Of a stretch of DNA of 33,678 nt, positions 32,639 through 33,678 are shown piece by piece. The notes beneath the pieces are model-generated. The model was not told where the DNA came from and searched no databases. It saw nothing but the letters and a program-made list of their open reading frames with translations. Position 1 is the first letter of the stretch, and every line of letters begins with the position of its first letter. The translations under genes and the position numbers were made by a program. Source of the DNA: an uncultured Thermosynechococcus sp. (GTDB lineage: Bacteria; Cyanobacteriota; Cyanobacteriia; Thermosynechococcales; Thermosynechococcaceae); assembly GCF_938074695.1 (NCBI RefSeq), contig NZ_CALJEM010000022.1, positions 1 to 33,678 on the forward strand. Reading direction: 5' to 3'.

Positions 32639-33163
32639 CTAGGGGGAATCCTGCCACTGCGGGCTTAGCTCACGAAAATTAAAGAGGGTGGCCTTGGGAT
32701 GACACTGAGCACAGCCATCGAGGGTAACGGGTCGAGGTACCTCAACACGGGGATGCAGGATGCGAAAGAAGGGCGATCGCCCGACACGAAAAGGAATTTG
32801 GGCATCGTTAGGCAGAGGGCGAGAATAGCTGCGCAGATAGTTCCACAGCGGAACCAGCTCAGCGCGGGAAATGGGTTCGAGGGTCGCACCGTAGTGATTG
32901 GTATCTTGGATGAGCACCTGCCATGCCTGGGTGGGCAATGTTTCCGGGGGCAATGCCAGATGACAACTGCCACAGCGCTGCAGATAGAGTTGTGCCCCCA
33001 CTTGGACATTCAAGGGCAAAACATCAACAGTGCCGCTAAAGTCTGGGGTGGCGATCGCTGCTAAGGCTGTCCCCACCAGGGCACAGAGCATTAAAGAAAC
33101 CGCCCCTACCCCCCAGCGCCAGTGTTGTCTAATCCTAATCTTGGATATACTCAAGCCCTTCAT
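32639..33163 (-). CDS. Diheme cytochrome c
   Basis: A 174-residue exported protein. After a positively charged N-terminus, the signal segment WGVGAVSLMLCALVGTALA (18-35) targets it across the membrane. Two heme-attachment motifs are present: CGSCH (64-68) and CAQCH (151-155), the second near the C-terminus. The motif layout resembles the dihaem cytochrome c (DHC) family. It should act in the periplasm or thylakoid lumen; the electron partner is unknown. The ATG at 33163 overlaps the end of the DUF4346 gene by 29 bp; a TTG at 33154 is an alternative start. Co-directional neighbours suggest one transcript with the DUF4346 and TIGR03943 genes. Confidence 0.87.
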   Translation of the reverse strand: MKGLSISKIRIRQHWRWGVGAVSLMLCALVGTALAAIATPDFSGTVDVLPLNVQVGAQLYLQRCGSCHLALPPETLPTQAWQVLIQDTNHYGATLEPISRAELVPLWNYLRSYSRPLPNDAQIPFRVGRSPFFRILHPRVEVPRPVTLDGCAQCHPKATLFNFRELSPQWQDSP

Positions 33164-33509
33164 CCAAACAAAACTGTGCCCGCATCAATTCACGACCGAG
33201 ATAGGCCGCATGATCGAACATCGTCACTAATTGGCGATCCTTTTCAAAAAGTTCAATACACAACTCCTTTGCTGTTCGACCGCTGAGGACGAGATCGGGT
33301 TCCCGCGTTACTTTCCCTCTGGTGGGAATGGGGTCGCCGGTATCGGGATCCACCGCTAAGCCCTTCTCATTAATATCATTGGGATAGTGTTTCATCCAGA
33401 TCAACTCCTGCTCAGGGTCAATGTAGATAATGAAATACCCTGCTGGGTCAAGATGAATAAATCGCTGTGATAGCTTGTTGTCAAGAGCCGTGCGTTCTGC
33501 TTTGCTCAA
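33135..33509 (-). CDS. DUF4346-like protein
   Basis: A 124-residue soluble protein. LDPAGYFIIYIDPEQELI near the N-terminus, ELCIELFEKDRQLVTMFDHAAYLGREL in the second half and the C-terminal LEYIQD match my recollection of DUF4346, a mainly cyanobacterial domain also found fused to other enzymes. The only suitable start is TTG at 33509; the next in-frame Met is at residue 39, inside conserved sequence. TACAAT on the minus strand (complement of 33542-33547) may be its -10. It heads the cluster that includes the diheme cytochrome. Function unknown. Confidence 0.78.
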   Translation of the reverse strand: MSKAERTALDNKLSQRFIHLDPAGYFIIYIDPEQELIWMKHYPNDINEKGLAVDPDTGDPIPTRGKVTREPDLVLSGRTAKELCIELFEKDRQLVTMFDHAAYLGRELMRAQFCLDEGLEYIQD

Positions 33510-33581
33510 TGCCTATCTTTCCTCTAACCGATGCACTCTTTATTGTACGGTGAACTCGACTGGAATTTGCTGGCCAGACCC

Positions 33582-33609
33582 TTGAGTTTTAGGACATTCG
33601 CGTTATAAT
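33582..33609 (+). promoter_or_regulatory. Promoter of the CAU-anticodon tRNA
   Basis: TTGAGT (33582-33587) and a perfect TATAAT (33604-33609), 16 nt apart. Transcription would begin about 33616, some 14 nt before the tRNA. The position and match to consensus make this the clearest promoter in the window. Confidence 0.7.
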
Positions 33610-33629
33610 GGGGATTGCCCAAAAATTTC

Positions 33630-33678
33630 GGCTCAGTAGCTCAGTGGTTAGAGCAGGGGACTCATAAGCCCAAGGTCG
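33630..33678 (+). tRNA. tRNA-Met (CAU), cut by window edge
   Basis: The 5' two-thirds of a tRNA: acceptor GGCTCAG, D arm GCTC...GAGC and anticodon loop CTCATAA with anticodon CAT. The T arm and 3' end lie outside the window. It is most likely elongator Met, since initiator tRNAs have other features, but a lysidine-modified tRNA-Ile also carries CAU. The anticodon stem GGGGA/GCCCA has mismatches at both outer and inner pairs (G-A, A-G), which is unusual. Confidence 0.85.

Overview
The window is a 33.7 kb stretch of cyanobacterial chromosome. The evidence is repeated copies of the HIP1 octamer GCGATCGC, genes for the photosynthetic NDH-1 complex (ndhK, ndhL), a glycolate dehydrogenase FeS subunit, two pentapeptide-repeat proteins and several families known mainly from cyanobacteria (DUF3007, DUF4346, DICT-domain kinase, ABC1 kinase). 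The 76-residue NdhL, the 237-residue NdhK and an ndhK separated from ndhC/ndhJ fit a Thermosynechococcus-type genome. That genus call is an inference from memory, not a database match.

Layout. 1-4.9 kb: a DICT-GAF histidine kinase (minus) diverges from an ABC1/UbiB kinase and two small genes (plus). 4.9-8.4 kb: glcF (minus), a possible gene remnant, and an IS200/IS605-type element with a degenerate tnpA, a zinc-finger-less tnpB and matched hairpins at both ends, sitting 41 bp upstream of pgi. 8.4-16.3 kb: pgi and a solute-binding lipoprotein (plus), a CCA-transferase/pentapeptide pair (minus), a YciI protein (plus), argG and D-lactate dehydrogenase (minus). 16.4-19.0 kb: a DegT-type sugar aminotransferase (minus) and a protein built almost entirely of pentapeptide repeats (plus). 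19.0-25.9 kb, all minus: ndhK-ndhL-DUF3007-malQ, a plant-type asparaginase, a cytosolic CBS-like/coiled-coil protein and an FeS (6-4) photolyase. 26.0-27.7 kb (plus): trpC and a HAD protein. 27.7-30.5 kb (minus): the three-gene proton-translocating transhydrogenase operon. 30.5-33.7 kb: a gene-poor gap with a signal-peptide-like fragment, tRNA-Val(UAC), a four-gene minus cluster (DUF4346, diheme cytochrome c, TIGR03943, YqiJ-like), and a tRNA with anticodon CAU cut by the window edge.

Together the genes serve redox and carbon metabolism: NDH-1 electron flow, NADPH/NADH exchange by transhydrogenase, photorespiratory glycolate oxidation, fermentative lactate formation, and glycogen/glucose handling by pgi and malQ. 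Gene packing is very tight. Four of five convergent gene pairs overlap by exactly 4 nt at their stop codons, and two tandem pairs are joined by TAATG.

The most unusual locus is the IS605-type element. Its tnpA has lost the HUH motif by what looks like an in-frame deletion, its tnpB keeps the RuvC triad but lacks the usual Cys4 zinc finger, and both ends keep hairpins with the same head. Nothing else looks like an undescribed defence or mobile system. The remaining observations are atypical residues, a possible RBS-masking hairpin and unusual gene neighbourhoods.
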